Source of the DNA: Acidobacteriota bacterium
GTDB taxonomy: Bacteria; Acidobacteriota; Terriglobia; Bryobacterales; Bryobacteraceae
NCBI GenBank assembly: GCA_947505565.1
Contig: CANNLB010000125.1
Coordinates: 1-7,113 of the forward strand
Length of the DNA stretch: 7,113 nt
Reading direction: 5' to 3'
Below the pieces are notes generated by a model, which was given only the letters and a program-made list of their open reading frames with translations, did no database searches and was not told the DNA's origin. The stretch's first letter is position 1; every line of letters begins with the position of its first letter. The position numbers and the translations under genes are program-made. Below are positions 6,595 through 7,113 of the stretch, piece after piece.

Positions 6595-6669
6595 GTCACG
6601 GATGCTTTAGCAAGTGAGTTGCCAATCGGTGACCTTGATCAATTACAAAGCAAAAGCGCCAAAATTACG
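6595..6669 (-). other. Intergenic control region upstream of flgB
   Basis: This 75-base gap is AT-richer than its surroundings and is the only substantial non-coding stretch in the window. It holds the sigma-54 promoter candidate and, farther upstream, an 8-base perfect palindrome TTGATCAA at 6635-6642. No hairpin with a following T-run is seen, so no factor-independent terminator for the YkgJ-family gene is evident. Confidence 0.6.
6609..6625 (-). promoter_or_regulatory. Probable sigma-54 (RpoN) -24/-12 promoter for the flgB operon
   Basis: On the minus strand the gap before flgB contains TTGGCAACTCACTTGCT. Compared with the sigma-54 consensus YTGGCACG-N4-TTGCW, only the seventh and eighth letters differ. 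The invariant GG (6623-6622) and GC (6611-6610) are separated by the required 10 bases. This element points at flgB and would start RNA at about 6598. RpoN control of rod and hook genes is well known in several phyla. Sigma-54 promoters also need an activator ATPase, whose upstream binding sites I cannot identify; they would fall in the end of the YkgJ-family gene. The match is visual and not scored with a matrix. Confidence 0.7.
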
Positions 6670-7089
6670 TCAGCAGCGGCTATATGTTGTCGGATAGGCA
6701 CGTTCCATTTCGGAAGCAATCTCGGTTGCCGTTCCAATTTGGATCAGATTTCCCTGGCCGATGCCGGGACAACGGCGAGCGGTATGGCGCCAAAGGGACC
6801 GGTCGGCGACCAGTTCGGGCCAAAACGGGAAGAGGCGGCACTGGGTGGGCTTAACGGGGTGGATGGAGCAGCCGTCAGCCCGCAGGAATCGACACTGGCT
6901 GCCTTTGGGTTTGCGGAGTCGGAGCAGATGTTTGGTGCGGTAGACGTAGCGAGTTTCGAATTCGGCCGGAGTCAGTTCGACGAAGGTAGCAGCCCGGACC
7001 ATGTCTTGTTCGGTGAGATAGACGTAGCCGTGGGTGTCGCAACATTTGATGCAACCCTTCTGACAAGTAAAGCGCAGGCCTTCTTCCAC
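6670..7089 (-). CDS. YkgJ-family cysteine-cluster protein (possible metal-chelating protein)
   Basis: This 139-residue protein belongs to the YkgJ/CxxCxxCC family (Pfam 'putative zinc- or iron-chelating domain'). Its biochemical role is not established. The N-terminal cluster is C9-x3-C13-x2-C16-C17. It is followed by Q65-C66-R-F, then D-G-C74-S-I-H-P and the very characteristic KPTQCRLFPFW (80-90, C84), with further cysteines at C107 and C139 (last residue). These residues would plausibly hold a metal ion or cluster. No signal peptide or membrane segment is seen, so it is probably cytoplasmic. The start shown is a GTG without a ribosome site. The frame is open for a further 24 bases to the window edge, so the true start may lie outside. 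It ends 75 bases before flgB on the same strand. It may share upstream transcription with flagellar genes or simply be a neighbour; nothing in the sequence ties it to motility. Confidence 0.8.
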   Translation of the reverse strand: MEEGLRFTCQKGCIKCCDTHGYVYLTEQDMVRAATFVELTPAEFETRYVYRTKHLLRLRKPKGSQCRFLRADGCSIHPVKPTQCRLFPFWPELVADRSLWRHTARRCPGIGQGNLIQIGTATEIASEMERAYPTTYSRC

Positions 7090-7113
7090 GTTACCGTTGA
7101 ATATAGCAGTTTG

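Noticed and set aside
6648..6662. A second sigma-54-like string (TTGGCGC...TTGC) on the minus strand
   Set aside because: The GG and GC are only 7 bases apart instead of 10, so it cannot act as a -24/-12 element.
20..7089. An undescribed defence, secretion or biosynthetic system
   Set aside because: Each flagellar gene is identified by motif and order as part of the standard basal-body and export ATPase cluster, and the remaining gene is a known conserved family; no unexplained stretch longer than 75 bases remains.

Overview
The window is almost entirely one flagellar operon, read on the minus strand. In transcription order it runs flgB - flgC - fliE - fliF - fliG - fliH - fliI - fliJ (from about 6594 down to 20). 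A conserved cysteine-cluster gene of the YkgJ family precedes it on the same strand (6670-7089). All eight flagellar products are recognisable from family motifs, and all look full length and intact. I see no mobile element, CRISPR array, RNA gene or pseudogene, and nothing I would call a new defence or metabolic system. The points of interest are in the regulation and the gene junctions.

Organism: a motile, high-GC bacterium (by eye close to 58-60 % GC, not counted). The gene order is widespread in flagellated phyla, so it does not settle taxonomy. The character of the proteins and the adjacent YkgJ protein (with a CxxxCxxCC start) suggest Acidobacteriota to me, but only as an impression. 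There is no sign of an outer FliK/FlhB switch gene or chemotaxis gene inside the window. The operon probably continues past position 1, because fliJ ends only 19 bases from the edge.

Layout: 6670-7113 holds the YkgJ-family gene, whose reading frame stays open to the window edge. 6595-6669 is the only real intergenic gap (75 bases) and carries a strong match to a sigma-54 (RpoN) -24/-12 promoter facing flgB. 5798-6594 encodes the proximal rod proteins FlgB and FlgC, with a 4-base ATGA overlap. 5442-5750 encodes FliE, the adaptor between MS ring and rod. 3599-5422 encodes the MS-ring protein FliF. 2531-3577 encodes the rotor/switch protein FliG. 20-2556 encodes the soluble export ATPase complex: FliH (stator/regulator), FliI (ATPase) and FliJ (stalk).

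How they work together: FliF forms the membrane ring, and FliG binds the cytoplasmic tail of FliF to transmit torque. FliH-FliI-FliJ feeds rod subunits FliE, FlgB and FlgC to the export gate housed inside the ring. The operon therefore couples the earliest structural pieces with the energising part of the type III export apparatus. Gene spacing is tight (overlaps, or gaps of 9 to 47 bases), several starts have poor Shine-Dalgarno sites, and no internal terminator is seen, all of which point to one polycistronic mRNA with translational coupling.
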